Positions 34,087 through 43,580 are shown, numbered from the stretch's first letter. The stretch: 64,000 nt of DNA from an uncultured Lentibacter sp. (GCA_947497495.1 CANMGT010000012.1:1-64000), one strand, 5' to 3'. Notes: a model not told the origin generated them from the letters alone. Made by a program: numbers and translations.

Positions 34087-35076
34087 ATGAAGAACATGAT
34101 CAAAGGTGCCCTTGCCGGAGCTGCGATGCTAGCAGCCTCTATGGCGCAGGCCGAAGACGATGTGACGCTGCAGCTTAAGTGGGTCACGCAGGCGCAGTTC
34201 GCGGGCTACTATGTGGCGCTTGATAAGGGCTTTTACAAAGAAGAAGGCCTCAACGTCACGATCAAGCCAGGCGGGCCAGACATCGCGCCAGCGCAGGTTA
34301 TCGCCGGTGGCGGCGCCGACGTGGTACTTGACTGGATGCCATCAGCGCTGGCTTCACGCGAGAAGGGCCTTGACCTTGTGAACATCGCGCAGCCCTTTAA
34401 GTCGTCAGGTATGATGCTGACCTGCCGCAAAGATGCGGGCGTGGCAACGGCTGCTGACTTCGCCGACAAAACCCTCGGCGTCTGGTTCTTTGGCAACGAA
34501 TACCCGTTCCTGAGTTGGATGAGCAAACTCGGCCTCAAAACCGACGGTTCGGCAGGCGGCGTGACCGTCCTGAAGCAGGGTTTCAACGTTGATCCTATCC
34601 TGCAAAAGCAGGCCGCTTGCGTCTCGACCATGACATACAACGAGTACTGGCAGGTGATTGATGCAGGTCTGGCACCGGAAGATCTTGTGGTGTTCAAATA
34701 CGAGGACGAGGGCGTTTCAACGCTTGAGGACGGCATGTATGTGCTGGGCGAAAACCTGAAAGACGCCGCCTTCAAAGACAAGATGGTGCGCTTTGTGCGG
34801 GCTTCGATGAAGGGCTGGAAATATGCGGAAGAGAACACAGACGAAGCCGCAGACATCGTTCTTGAGAACGACGCTTCAGGTGCGCAGACCGAAAAGCACC
34901 AGCGTCGCATGATGTCAGAAGTGGCCAAGCTCACAGCAGGCTCAAACGGCGCGCTCGACGTGGCTGACTACGAGCGTACTGTCGCCTCGCTTTTGCAAGC
35001 GGGTTCTGATCCGGTGATCACAAAGCAACCTGAAGGGGCCTATACCCTCGAGATCACGAACGAAGCGCTCAAGTAA
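34087..35076 (+). CDS. NMT1/THI5-like periplasmic substrate-binding protein
   Basis: A 329-aa secreted protein with a Sec signal peptide (cleavage near MAQA/EDD). The mature start VTLQLKWVTQAQFAGYYVAL is the signature of the ThiY/RibY/NMT1 class that binds pyrimidine- or flavin-like rings. GPDIAPAQVIAGGGADVVLDW is the phosphate-loop-like region. AGGAG lies upstream of the ATG. In a locus for uracil/thymine catabolism, a pyrimidine ligand is the simplest reading. A strong terminator ends the operon. Confidence 0.88.
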   Translation: MKNMIKGALAGAAMLAASMAQAEDDVTLQLKWVTQAQFAGYYVALDKGFYKEEGLNVTIKPGGPDIAPAQVIAGGGADVVLDWMPSALASREKGLDLVNIAQPFKSSGMMLTCRKDAGVATAADFADKTLGVWFFGNEYPFLSWMSKLGLKTDGSAGGVTVLKQGFNVDPILQKQAACVSTMTYNEYWQVIDAGLAPEDLVVFKYEDEGVSTLEDGMYVLGENLKDAAFKDKMVRFVRASMKGWKYAEENTDEAADIVLENDASGAQTEKHQRRMMSEVAKLTAGSNGALDVADYERTVASLLQAGSDPVITKQPEGAYTLEITNEALK

Positions 35077-35098
35077 GCGTCTCTGAGGGAAAGCATAG

Positions 35099-35132
35099 GT
35101 GGAAAGCAGGGGGACTTGCTTTCCACTTTTTT
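35099..35132 (+). terminator. rho-independent terminator of the pyrimidine operon
   Basis: A perfect 10-bp stem GTGGAAAGCA / TGCTTTCCAC, an 8-nt loop and a run of six T residues follow the binding-protein stop by 22 bp and directly precede the convergent BKACE gene. Confidence 0.9.
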
Positions 35133-35134
35133 GT

Positions 35135-35968
35135 TCAAGCGGGGCGCAATCCGAGCATGGCCCGCGCCTGCGCAGGTGTCGCCACAGCGCGCTCATGCCG
35201 CGCGCAGATCTCGGCAGTGCGCTGCACCAAAGCGGCGTTGCTTGGCGCGAGGGTCGTTTTGTCCCACCGTACGTTGTCTTCAAGGCCTGTGCGCGCGTGG
35301 CCACCAGCGGCAATCGCCCACTCGTTGAGCACGATCTGGTTTGGCCCGACACCCGCCGCACACCAAGGCGCGTCAGGCCCCATCAGGCGCTTCACAGTCT
35401 CGACGTAGAAGTCAAAAACCTGCTTGTCAGCGGGCATCGCGTTCTTCACGCCCATCACAAACTGCACGTAAGGCAGCTCTTTGATCTGCCCGCGCTCATG
35501 CATCAGCGCTGCCATGAATATGTGACTAAGATCAAAGGCTTCCACTTCGGGTTTGATGTCATACTTGACCATCTCTGATGCCAGCCAGTCGACAAGGTCA
35601 GGGGCGTTTTCGTAGACACGCGTCGGGAAATTGTTGGAACCAACAGAGAGCGAGGCCATGTCAGGCCGCAAAGACAGCATCCCTCCGCGCTCATGCCCGG
35701 CCCCCGAGCGCCCGCCCGTTGACAGCTGGATAATCATGCCCGGGCAGTGTTTTTCGACACCTTCCTTGAGCGCGGCAAACTTGTCAGGGTCAGAGGAGGG
35801 CGTTTCATCGGCGTTGCGCACATGCGCATGCATGATACTCGCGCCCGCTTCAAAGCTCGCGTGGGTGCTTTCGATCTGCTCGGAAACGCTGATCGGAACC
35901 GCCGGGTTGGCGGCTTTCGTGGGCACCGAGCCGGTGATCGCCACACAGATAATGCAAGGGTTTGTCAT
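35135..35968 (-). CDS. BKACE-family (DUF849) beta-keto acid cleavage enzyme
   Basis: A 277-aa TIM-barrel protein of the 3-keto-5-aminohexanoate cleavage family: zinc-binding MHAHVRN, LSTGGRSGAG, SLSVGSNNFP and GVGPNQIVLNEWAI. The family condenses a beta-keto acid with acetyl-CoA and releases acetoacetate plus a CoA ester. It is the last gene of the pobA-pcaCHG unit, 6 bp after pcaG. Since 3-oxoadipate is a beta-keto acid, it could yield succinyl-CoA and acetoacetate. The position corresponding to Glu14 of Kce (GAEVTK) reads GSVPTK, so substrate and mechanism details may differ. Confidence 0.85.
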   Translation of the reverse strand: MTNPCIICVAITGSVPTKAANPAVPISVSEQIESTHASFEAGASIMHAHVRNADETPSSDPDKFAALKEGVEKHCPGMIIQLSTGGRSGAGHERGGMLSLRPDMASLSVGSNNFPTRVYENAPDLVDWLASEMVKYDIKPEVEAFDLSHIFMAALMHERGQIKELPYVQFVMGVKNAMPADKQVFDFYVETVKRLMGPDAPWCAAGVGPNQIVLNEWAIAAGGHARTGLEDNVRWDKTTLAPSNAALVQRTAEICARHERAVATPAQARAMLGLRPA

Positions 35969-35974
35969 GTTACC

Positions 35975-36592
35975 TCATACGTCAAAAAATACAGTCTCGT
36001 CCTGACCTTGGATGTTTATGTCAAAGCGGTAAACCACTTTGCCGTCTTCCTTGCTGCGCTGTGCGATCAGTGTCTGGCGCCGGCGCTCCCACTCGATGGT
36101 GTTGATCACGGGGTCATTGGCGTTGGCTTCGGTTTCATCCGAGAAGTAGAGCCGCGTGTTGAGCCCGATGTTGATGCCGCGCGCCACGATCCAGAGCGTA
36201 ATATGCGGCGCCTGCACGCTGCCGTTGCGTCCTGCTGTGGCTCCGGGCTTGACGGTGTCAAAGCCCCATTCGCCCGTCGCGAAGTCGGTGATGACACGGC
36301 CCCAGCCGCGAAAGCCTTCTTCAACGTCGCCGCCGCCTTCAGGGTGCGCATAAACGCCAGCTGCATTGGCTTGCCACGCTTCCAGCAGCACGTCCTTGAT
36401 GGGGCTGCCCGTGCCGTCCATCACGCGCCCTTCAACGCGGATGCGCTCGCCCGCCGCGTTTGGGCCAGCAATGTCCCAGCCCAGCTCCTGGCGGTAGATA
36501 TCAAAGCCCGCCGCACCAGGGGCGAGGCCGATGTGCACATAGGGGCCAGCGGTTTGCGATGGCGTCTCCGTGAGGTAATCAAGCTTGGTCAT
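35975..36592 (-). CDS. pcaG: protocatechuate 3,4-dioxygenase, alpha subunit
   Basis: A 205-aa subunit of the intradiol ring-cleaving dioxygenase (TPSQTAGPYVHIGLAPG at the start; GRVMDGTGSPIKDVLLEAWQ). It lacks the iron-binding set, as expected for alpha subunits, and pairs with PcaH to open protocatechuate to 3-carboxymuconate. Its start codon overlaps the last base of pcaH, so the two are translated together in equal amounts. Confidence 0.95.
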   Translation of the reverse strand: MTKLDYLTETPSQTAGPYVHIGLAPGAAGFDIYRQELGWDIAGPNAAGERIRVEGRVMDGTGSPIKDVLLEAWQANAAGVYAHPEGGGDVEEGFRGWGRVITDFATGEWGFDTVKPGATAGRNGSVQAPHITLWIVARGINIGLNTRLYFSDETEANANDPVINTIEWERRRQTLIAQRSKEDGKVVYRFDINIQGQDETVFFDV

Positions 36593-37329
36593 CAGTTGCC
36601 CTCCAGCCGGTTTTCAAACATCGTCGAGCGGCGTCCGCGCAGCACGATGTCAAAACGGTAAGCGATTGTATCCAAAGGAATAGTTGCGTTCATGTCGAGT
36701 TTGGCAGTGACGCGGTCAATCGCGTCTGCGTCAGGGATCGTCTGCACAATCGGGCATTTCGCGATAAGCGGGTCGCCCTCGAAATAGAGCTGCGTGATCA
36801 GCCGCTGGCTAAAGCTCGCGCCAAACACCGACACGTGGATATGCGCGGGCCGCCAGTCGTTGACCATGTTGCGCCACGGGTAGGCGCCGGGCTTGACCGT
36901 GCGGAAAAAGTAACCGCCGTTCTCGTCGGTTGTGGTGCGCCCGCAGCCGCCAAAGTTCGGGTCGATCGGGGCCAGATAAGTGTCTTTCTTGTGCCGGTAA
37001 CGCCCGCCTGCGTTGGCTTGCCAGATTTCAACCAAAGTGTTGGGCACGGGGCGCGCGTTCTCGTCGAGAACCCGCCCATGCACGATGATGCGCTCGCCGA
37101 TCGGGTCTCCGCCGTGGGTGTAATTCTTGATCAGATCGTTGTCGATCGGGTCAATGTCATTGTGGCCAAAGCGCGGGCCGGAAATCTCGCCAACCGTCTG
37201 CTCAAGGCTGATCAGCGAATACTGCGGCGAGCGCGTGACGCTGGTTTTGTAGGTCGGCGTGAAGGCAGGCGGGTGTTGCTTGCGGTCGCGCTGGTAATAC
37301 TCGGCGGGTGTGTTCGCAGGCGTGCTCAT
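36592..37329 (-). CDS. pcaH: protocatechuate 3,4-dioxygenase, beta subunit
   Basis: A 245-aa catalytic subunit with the family start [16 protein letters not shown], the substrate region [19 protein letters not shown] and iron ligands in [20 protein letters not shown] (Tyr and His). It overlaps pcaC by 4 bp and pcaG by 1 bp, so it sits inside a coupled operon read from pobA. Confidence 0.95.
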   Translation of the reverse strand: MSTPANTPAEYYQRDRKQHPPAFTPTYKTSVTRSPQYSLISLEQTVGEISGPRFGHNDIDPIDNDLIKNYTHGGDPIGERIIVHGRVLDENARPVPNTLVEIWQANAGGRYRHKKDTYLAPIDPNFGGCGRTTTDENGGYFFRTVKPGAYPWRNMVNDWRPAHIHVSVFGASFSQRLITQLYFEGDPLIAKCPIVQTIPDADAIDRVTAKLDMNATIPLDTIAYRFDIVLRGRRSTMFENRLEGN

Positions 37330-37706
37330 GTCGCGGCTCCTTCAGCTTCGGCGAATGTCTGTTTTGCGAGTTTGATAGCATGGTTGGCCTTGGGCACACC
37401 CGCGTAAACCGCGACATGCATGAAGGCTTGTAAAATGTCCTCGCGGCTGGCCCCCGTATTGGCACAGGCGCGCACATGCATCGGGATCTCTTCGAAGTTT
37501 CCCGTCGCGGCGAGCAGGGCCAGCGTCAGCATCGAGCGTTCGCGCTTGCTGATCGTATCATCCGACCACAGCGTGCCCCAAGCACCTTCAGTGATCATCT
37601 CCTGAAAGGGCGCATCAAAGCTTGATTTGCCCGCTTCGGCGCGGTCAACATGTGCATCGCCCAAAACAGAGCGGCGTGTTATCATGCCTTGGTCATATCG
37701 GCTCAT
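37326..37706 (-). CDS. pcaC: 4-carboxymuconolactone decarboxylase
   Basis: A 126-aa AhpD-like enzyme that converts 4-carboxymuconolactone to 3-oxoadipate enol-lactone. Motifs are [20 protein letters not shown] and [21 protein letters not shown] moved the start from 37718 to the ATG at 37706 because GGAG lies correctly before it. It is 11 bp after pobA and overlaps pcaH by 4 bp. Confidence 0.93.
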   Translation of the reverse strand: MSRYDQGMITRRSVLGDAHVDRAEAGKSSFDAPFQEMITEGAWGTLWSDDTISKRERSMLTLALLAATGNFEEIPMHVRACANTGASREDILQAFMHVAVYAGVPKANHAIKLAKQTFAEAEGAAT

Positions 37707-37717
37707 AGGTGTCTCCA

Positions 37718-38978
<1,261 letters not shown>

Positions 38979-39926
38979 ATGGACCGCCGCATCAAGTTCC
39001 GCCACCTTGAGGCTTTTGTCTCAATCGCGCGCGCCAAAAGCCTCAAGCGCGCGGCCGAACAATTGAACCTGACGCAGCCCGCCATTTCCAAGACACTGAA
39101 AGACCTCGAAGACATTGTCGGCGCCACTTTGATGGAACGCGGGCGGGCAGGGGTGGCCATGACGCCCGAGGGCGATGTCTTTTTGCAATTCGCAACCCAA
39201 TGCCTGTCGGCGCTGCAAAACGGCCTCACAAGCCTTGCCTCGCTCAGTGAAGGCGCGCCCGCGACGCTCTCTATCGGGGCGTTGCCAAGCGTCGCGGCGG
39301 CGCTTTTGCCCGAGGCTGTGCAGCAGTTTCAGCCCGCCGCGCCCAACACCGTGGTGCAGCTTCACGAAGGCCCGCATGACCACCTGATGGAGCAATTGCG
39401 CGCTGGCCAGCTTGATCTTGTTATCGGCAGGCTCGGGCGGCCCGAAACAATGGCTGGCCTGTCGTTCACGCAGCTCTATTCCGAGCGCGTCGTGGTGGTG
39501 GCTGCGCCCGATCATCCGCTCGCGCAGGCTACGCAGCTTGAACAGCTGACAGGCTATCCGATCATTTATCCGCCGCAGAACTCGGCCATTCGCCCGCTTG
39601 TCGCCCGCCAGATGATCGCCACAGGCCTGCCGCTTTTTGCGCAACGTATCGAAAGCGCCTCCGGCGAGTTTGGCCGCGCGATGACCCTCGGCAAGGCCCG
39701 CGCGATCTGGTTTATATCGCAGGGCGTTGTCGCCGCCGACGTGGCCGCTGGCCGTCTCAAACTGCTCGCCATCGACATGCCCGCAACCGTCGGGCCGGTG
39801 GGCATCATGGCGCGCTCCGAAGAGGCCCCAACGCCCATTGCCCACATCTTTCGCCAAAGCCTGCTTGCAGCCGCAGCCAAGCAACAGAGTAGGGCAAAAG
39901 AGAAGGGCTTAGTGATTGCTCACTAA
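38979..39926 (+). CDS. pcaQ: LysR-family activator of the pca operon
   Basis: A 315-aa LysR regulator with the PcaQ-like start MDRRIKFRHLEAFVSIARAK and winged HTH (LKRAAEQLNLTQPAISKTLK), then an effector domain. PcaQ of rhizobia activates pca genes in response to 3-carboxymuconate or its lactone. It is divergent from the pobA-pcaCHG-BKACE unit. Its stop codon lies inside a perfect hairpin just before the tRNA-Asn island. Confidence 0.88.
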   Translation: MDRRIKFRHLEAFVSIARAKSLKRAAEQLNLTQPAISKTLKDLEDIVGATLMERGRAGVAMTPEGDVFLQFATQCLSALQNGLTSLASLSEGAPATLSIGALPSVAAALLPEAVQQFQPAAPNTVVQLHEGPHDHLMEQLRAGQLDLVIGRLGRPETMAGLSFTQLYSERVVVVAAPDHPLAQATQLEQLTGYPIIYPPQNSAIRPLVARQMIATGLPLFAQRIESASGEFGRAMTLGKARAIWFISQGVVAADVAAGRLKLLAIDMPATVGPVGIMARSEEAPTPIAHIFRQSLLAAAAKQQSRAKEKGLVIAH

Positions 39927-39930
39927 GCCC
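39905..39930 (-). terminator. hairpin at the pcaQ 3' end, probable ancestral tRNA-Asn terminator
   Basis: A perfect 11-bp stem GGGCTTAGTGA / TCACTAAGCCC with loop TTGC. On the minus strand it is followed by TTCTCTTTT. It lies 9 bp beyond the distal 16-bp copy of the tRNA-Asn 3' end, so before insertion of the island it would have been the tRNA terminator. It also covers the pcaQ stop codon. Confidence 0.6.
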
Positions 39931-39939
39931 TGAAATCTT

Positions 39940-39955
39940 TGGCTCCGGCGGTAGG
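39940..39955. repeat. distal att repeat (tRNA-Asn 3' end copy)
   Basis: TGGCTCCGGCGGTAGG is identical to 41180-41195, which covers CCA, the acceptor 3' strand and part of the T-arm of tRNA-Asn on the minus strand. The following sequence diverges (TTTCGTCG against GATCGAAC), so this is a duplicated attachment core, not a second tRNA. Confidence 0.85.
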
Positions 39956-40016
39956 TTTCGTCGTGCATCTATTATTCTATAAAAAACAATACCTTACATA
40001 TATTTTGAAATTCAAG

Positions 40017-40036
40017 TGTTGCGGGATTTGTTGCGG
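40017..40036 (+). repeat. island direct repeat, left copy
   Basis: TGTTGCGGGATTTGTTGCGG matches 41081-41100 in 19 of 20 bases. Each copy is itself a tandem of TTGCGGG-like units. The pair encloses the DUF4393 gene. Confidence 0.8.
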
Positions 40037-40050
40037 TCAAATCGACCGTA

Positions 40051-40980
40051 TCAGTCGAGACCGCACGAGGTTGAAAAGCGCTTTCCGAATTCGGTAAACT
40101 GTATTTCAAGATTGAGACGAGGGCCAAACATATGTTGTGAGAACAGCCTTTCAGGTGGTGATGCGTTTCGCTCGGCAATTTGCTCCATACCTTTCAGCTT
40201 TTCGTGAAGTTCCGCGAACGCCCGAAGTATGTCTTCATCATCTTGAATGCGTGGGGCGAAGCTAGACGTATGCTGACGATGGTGAATAGGGGTTCTTTCA
40301 ATAATGCCCTGTCGCATCAGATTGTCAGCCCAACTAGGGGATTCAATATCTGCCAAGCCGTAGTCGTTTGCTCTATCTTTTATCGCAGTGATGGCCTCAT
40401 GTTGCATTGCAGAGTTTTCTTGCTGGAATGCGTCCATTTGTTCTTTTTCATCGGGGCTGATTTTTGCGTAGTCCCCCGGCGTAAAATACTTTGCGCGAGC
40501 CTTTAGGTTGCGTTCAGTTTGCTGAATAAAAGCGAGCAAGTCGATCACTTTGGCGTCCATCGGTGAAAGGCTTTCGAGAATACTAATGAATGGGCGCTCG
40601 GCGGTCACGTCCGAGTTTGGCTCAAGTGCCTTTGCAAACAACCCAGCCCATAAATCCCGCACGTTTGCGTCATCAGTCAATGACATGCCATTCAACAGAA
40701 GGTGCAGCTCTTCCTCTTTAGGTGGCGTAATGTCTTTCATATCGATGCCGTTCGCATCTAGTTTCTTTCGCACTTCATCCATGGCTAGCTGGGCATTCAA
40801 TTCCCGCTTGCGCTTTACTCGGTCTCCAAGAATGCCAATACTGGCTGCTAAAAGGTTACCAGCTTCTTTGGCTGGTTTCTTGAGTAGACCACGGATCACA
40901 TCACCCAGTGCTGCGTCGATTTCTTTGCCAATGCTTACGTCTAGTGAGACCTTAGGTTTTTCCTTACCGTCGTTTGCCAT
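40051..40980 (-). CDS. Abi-alpha (DUF4393) family protein
   Basis: A 309-aa soluble protein matching the Abi-alpha/DUF4393 pattern: a helical N-terminus, NGIDMKDITPPKEEELHLLL, MSLTDDANVRDLWAGLFAKA and a C-terminal domain with a poorly conserved tail. The Pfam name refers to abortive phage infection, though the mechanism is not established. It is the only gene of the tRNA-Asn mini-island. Its codon use is AT-richer than its neighbours', which fits recent acquisition. Confidence 0.8.
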   Translation of the reverse strand: MANDGKEKPKVSLDVSIGKEIDAALGDVIRGLLKKPAKEAGNLLAASIGILGDRVKRKRELNAQLAMDEVRKKLDANGIDMKDITPPKEEELHLLLNGMSLTDDANVRDLWAGLFAKALEPNSDVTAERPFISILESLSPMDAKVIDLLAFIQQTERNLKARAKYFTPGDYAKISPDEKEQMDAFQQENSAMQHEAITAIKDRANDYGLADIESPSWADNLMRQGIIERTPIHHRQHTSSFAPRIQDDEDILRAFAELHEKLKGMEQIAERNASPPERLFSQHMFGPRLNLEIQFTEFGKRFSTSCGLD

Positions 40981-41080
40981 TCGTGCCTCTCAAAATCACC
41001 TCTACCTATCATCATGCCATGCGATCTTGCAGTTGCAAGCCAACTCAGTGCTTTGCCATCAACAACAATTGATAAGTAAA

Positions 41081-41100
41081 TGTTGCGGGGTTTGTTGCGG
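41081..41100 (+). repeat. island direct repeat, right copy
   Basis: TGTTGCGGGGTTTGTTGCGG, 100 bp upstream of the DUF4393 start. ATGTTGCGG here can also pair with CCGCAACAT at 41114-41122 to form a hairpin, so this copy is part of both a direct and an inverted repeat. Confidence 0.8.
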
Positions 41101-41140
41101 GATAAGGGATACTCCGCAACATTGAATATGCGAAGATACA

Positions 41141-41178
41141 AAAAAGTCCTTTAAGTTCAATAACTTAAAGGACTTTTT
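41141..41178. terminator. bidirectional terminator between tRNA-Asn and the island gene
   Basis: A 17-bp perfect stem, AAAAAGTCCTTTAAGTT / AACTTAAAGGACTTTTT, with loop CAAT. It begins 2 bp after the tRNA-Asn CCA on the minus strand and has a T run in both directions. Being inside the att boundaries, it came with the island and now ends tRNA transcription. Confidence 0.9.
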
Positions 41179-41179
41179 A

Positions 41180-41254
41180 TGGCTCCGGCGGTAGGGATCG
41201 AACCTACGACAAATTGATTAACAGTCAACTGCTCTACCGCTGAGCTACGCCGGA
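41180..41254 (-). tRNA. tRNA-Asn (GTT)
   Basis: On the minus strand: acceptor TCCGGCG/CGCCGGA, D-arm GCTC/GAGC, anticodon stem GTTGA/TCAAT with loop CTGTTAA (anticodon GTT), T-loop TTCGATC, discriminator G and an encoded CCA. The 3' end is the integration site of the adjacent mini-island and remains intact. Confidence 0.96.
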
Positions 41255-41333
41255 ATGTGAGGGGGATATAACAACACCTTTTGGGCGCGTCTAGTGCGTT
41301 TTGTCGCAAAATCTCCAAAAAGAGTGCAGGGCC

Positions 41334-42245
41334 TCAAAGCGCGCTGAATGTGGCCGCAGCGCTGAGGTGAGGATGGGCTGAAACAAGGTTTTTGCCATAG
41401 AGATCAACGAGGTGCGCGAAGACATTGCGTGTGGCGGCGGGCAAAAGCGCTGCGGGTGTCTCTGTATAGATCGCATGGGCGAGTGCCTCGGCGGTGCAGG
41501 CCCCATGCCCAAGCGCCTGTAATATCTGTGCTTCGCGGCCCAAGCGGTGCTCGATAAGCCATGCCAGCCGCGCGTTCGGCGACTCTATAGGTGCCCCGTG
41601 GCCGGCGTGAAACACCCGCCACTCCTGCGCGGCCAAACGCTGGCAGGAGGCCATAAAGTCGCTCAGGTCGCCGTCCGGAGGGCTGACAAGCGAGCTGGCC
41701 CAGCCCATCACCAAGTCACCGCAAAAGACAGCGTCGCCCCACACAAAGCTGAGGTGGTTGCCAAAATGGCCGGGCGTGTGAACGGCGGTAAGCGCCCAGC
41801 TGTCGCCTTCAACCGTCTCGCCATCTGCCAAGAGAATGTCAGGCTGAAAACCCGCATCAACGCCTTCGCCGCCGCCAGCCAGCCCGTCATCGGCCAGCTT
41901 GTCCATCACAGCAGAGCGGCCTGCAAAACTGTCGCCAAAAGCCAGCACAGGCGCGCCTGTGGCTTCGGCCAAGGGGCGCGCCAGCGGCGAGTGGTCAACG
42001 TGCGAGTGGGTCACGAAAATATGCGTGATGCGTTCGTTTGGCCCAAGCGCCGCCAAGATAGCCCGCAGATGCGTGTCACTCACAGGCCCCGGATCAATCA
42101 CAGCGATGTCGCCCGTGCCGACCAGATAAGTGTTGGTGCCACGGTATGTCATCGGCGAGGGGTTGTCGGCGACAACGCGCCTCAAGCCGTCTTCCAAAGT
42201 GACAGCCTCGCCGATCAGCGGGTTAAATTCGTCAGGCGCTTGCAT
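41334..42245 (-). CDS. MBL-fold metallohydrolase, LACTB2-like
   Basis: A 303-aa hydrolase with metal motifs THSHVDHSPLARPL, TPGHFGNHLSF and GDLVMGW, and a C-terminal winged-helix part (EHRLGREAQILQALGHGACT). The start MTYRGTNTYLVGTGDIAVID is typical of the LACTB2/RNase-like branch. Substrate unknown; relatives include nucleases and thioesterases. It is divergent from the EnvZ-like kinase gene, 39 bp apart. Confidence 0.87.
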   Translation of the reverse strand: MQAPDEFNPLIGEAVTLEDGLRRVVADNPSPMTYRGTNTYLVGTGDIAVIDPGPVSDTHLRAILAALGPNERITHIFVTHSHVDHSPLARPLAEATGAPVLAFGDSFAGRSAVMDKLADDGLAGGGEGVDAGFQPDILLADGETVEGDSWALTAVHTPGHFGNHLSFVWGDAVFCGDLVMGWASSLVSPPDGDLSDFMASCQRLAAQEWRVFHAGHGAPIESPNARLAWLIEHRLGREAQILQALGHGACTAEALAHAIYTETPAALLPAATRNVFAHLVDLYGKNLVSAHPHLSAAATFSAL

Positions 42246-42284
42246 GGCTCTTCCTTCTCCTTGCGGGTAACGCTAGGTTTAGGC

Positions 42285-43580
42285 ATGTTTTTCGATTGGC
42301 TCAAACAGTATATGCCGCGCTCGCTCTACGGGCGGGCCGCGCTTATCTTGATCGTGCCGATCGTGGGGCTGCAACTTGTCGTCTCCATCGTGTTTATCCA
42401 GCGCCATTTTGACGAGGTCACAACCCAGATGAGCCGTGTCATGGCGCTCGAGTTAAGGCTGGTTGTCTCCGAGCTTGAGGCGGCAGGCGAGAGTGCGGTT
42501 GCCGCGCCCTTGCAGATCACGGTTCTACAGCCCGCGCCTGACGATTTCAAAACACGCCGCCGCTGGTTTGACTTTGCGGGCATCGTCGTGTTGCGCGAAC
42601 TCTCGGCCAACCTGCCGGAGTTGCGCGCGCTTGATCTGCCGGATGGAGCGCGGGTGAACGCCCTTGTGCAAACCAAAGCAGGGCCTGTGCAACTGTCGTT
42701 TGCGCGCGCGCGCGTCTCGGCGGTAAACCCGCACCAGTTGCTTGTAAACATGGTGTTTTTTGGCATCCTGATGACGGTGATCGCTTTTATCTACCTGCGC
42801 AATCAGCTGCGTCCGATCAAGCGCTTGGCAGGGGCGGCTGCCGCCTTCGGGCGTGGCAACGTGATTGACTATAAGCCCTCGGGCGCGGTTGAAGTGCGCG
42901 CCGCGGGCCATGCATTTCTGGACATGCGCAACCGGATAGAGCGGGCCATCGAGCAACGCACGCTTATGCTGTCAGGCGTGAGCCACGATCTGCGCACACC
43001 GCTCACGCGGCTCAAGCTGGGCCTGTCGCTGTTGGAGGACGAAGACCGCGATCCGCTTGAGCGCGATGTCATCGAAATGCAGCATATGCTCGATGAGTTC
43101 TTGTCCTTCGCCAAAGGCGCCACCGAAGGCGAGCCGGAGCCGACCGACCCTGTAAAGTTGATCAGAACCATCGTTGCAGACTGCCAGCGCGCTGATATGA
43201 ACGTGACGCTAGGCGAGGTCGAGGGGGACGGTGAGGGCACGTTCAGCCTGCGCCGCGTCGCGATCAGACGTGCCGTCGAAAACCTGATCGGTAACGCGGT
43301 GCGCTATGGCAACAAGGCGGTTGTCTCGGTGTCGCTCACCGAGCGCGCCCTGCGCATTCGTGTCGAAGATGACGGCCCGGGCATTGCCGCCGAGCATCGC
43401 GAAGAAGCGCTGCGCCCCTTCACCCGGCTTGACGCGGCCCGCAACCAGAACCGCGGCTCGGGTGTCGGGCTTGGGCTTTCGATCGCGACAGATGTGGCCC
43501 GCGCCCACGGTGGCATGTTGCGCCTTGCCGAAAGCAGCACACTTGGCGGCCTGCGCGCAGATATCGTCATTGGCCGTTGA
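42285..43580 (+). CDS. EnvZ-like sensor histidine kinase
   Basis: A 431-aa membrane kinase. The ORF track carries a long false extension antisense to the MBL gene; the real start is the ATG at 42285 (MFFDWLKQYMPRSLYGRAAL). There are two membrane helices (about 18-40 and 160-180), a HAMP region, HisKA with H234 in SGVSHDLRTPLTRLKLGL, and HATPase with NLIGNAVRYG, DDGPGI and GSGVGLGLSIA. No response regulator gene is adjacent, so its partner lies elsewhere. Confidence 0.9.
   Translation: MFFDWLKQYMPRSLYGRAALILIVPIVGLQLVVSIVFIQRHFDEVTTQMSRVMALELRLVVSELEAAGESAVAAPLQITVLQPAPDDFKTRRRWFDFAGIVVLRELSANLPELRALDLPDGARVNALVQTKAGPVQLSFARARVSAVNPHQLLVNMVFFGILMTVIAFIYLRNQLRPIKRLAGAAAAFGRGNVIDYKPSGAVEVRAAGHAFLDMRNRIERAIEQRTLMLSGVSHDLRTPLTRLKLGLSLLEDEDRDPLERDVIEMQHMLDEFLSFAKGATEGEPEPTDPVKLIRTIVADCQRADMNVTLGEVEGDGEGTFSLRRVAIRRAVENLIGNAVRYGNKAVVSVSLTERALRIRVEDDGPGIAAEHREEALRPFTRLDAARNQNRGSGVGLGLSIATDVARAHGGMLRLAESSTLGGLRADIVIGR

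Larger units (their letters stand above)
39940..41195. mobile_element. 1.24-kb mini-island in tRNA-Asn carrying an Abi-alpha gene
   Basis: A 16-bp direct repeat, TGGCTCCGGCGGTAGG, equal to the 3' end of tRNA-Asn, bounds the segment. One copy lies inside the intact tRNA (41180-41195) and the other 1,240 bp away (39940-39955). In between are one DUF4393 gene, a pair of 20-bp repeats and a strong hairpin; there is no integrase. The interior is visibly more AT-rich than the flanks. This layout is that of an integrated element or of the remnant of a larger one. Confidence 0.75.

Noticed and set aside
34062-34087. Thiamine or flavin riboswitch for the NMT1/THI5-like importer
   Set aside because: The gaps before the binding protein and the ATPase are too short (0-24 bp) and no riboswitch core is visible in the operon leader.
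41547-42284. The 677-aa ORF 41547-43580 as one protein
   Set aside because: The first 246 codons run antisense through the MBL hydrolase gene and are arginine/histidine-rich shadow sequence. The kinase begins at the ATG at 42285.
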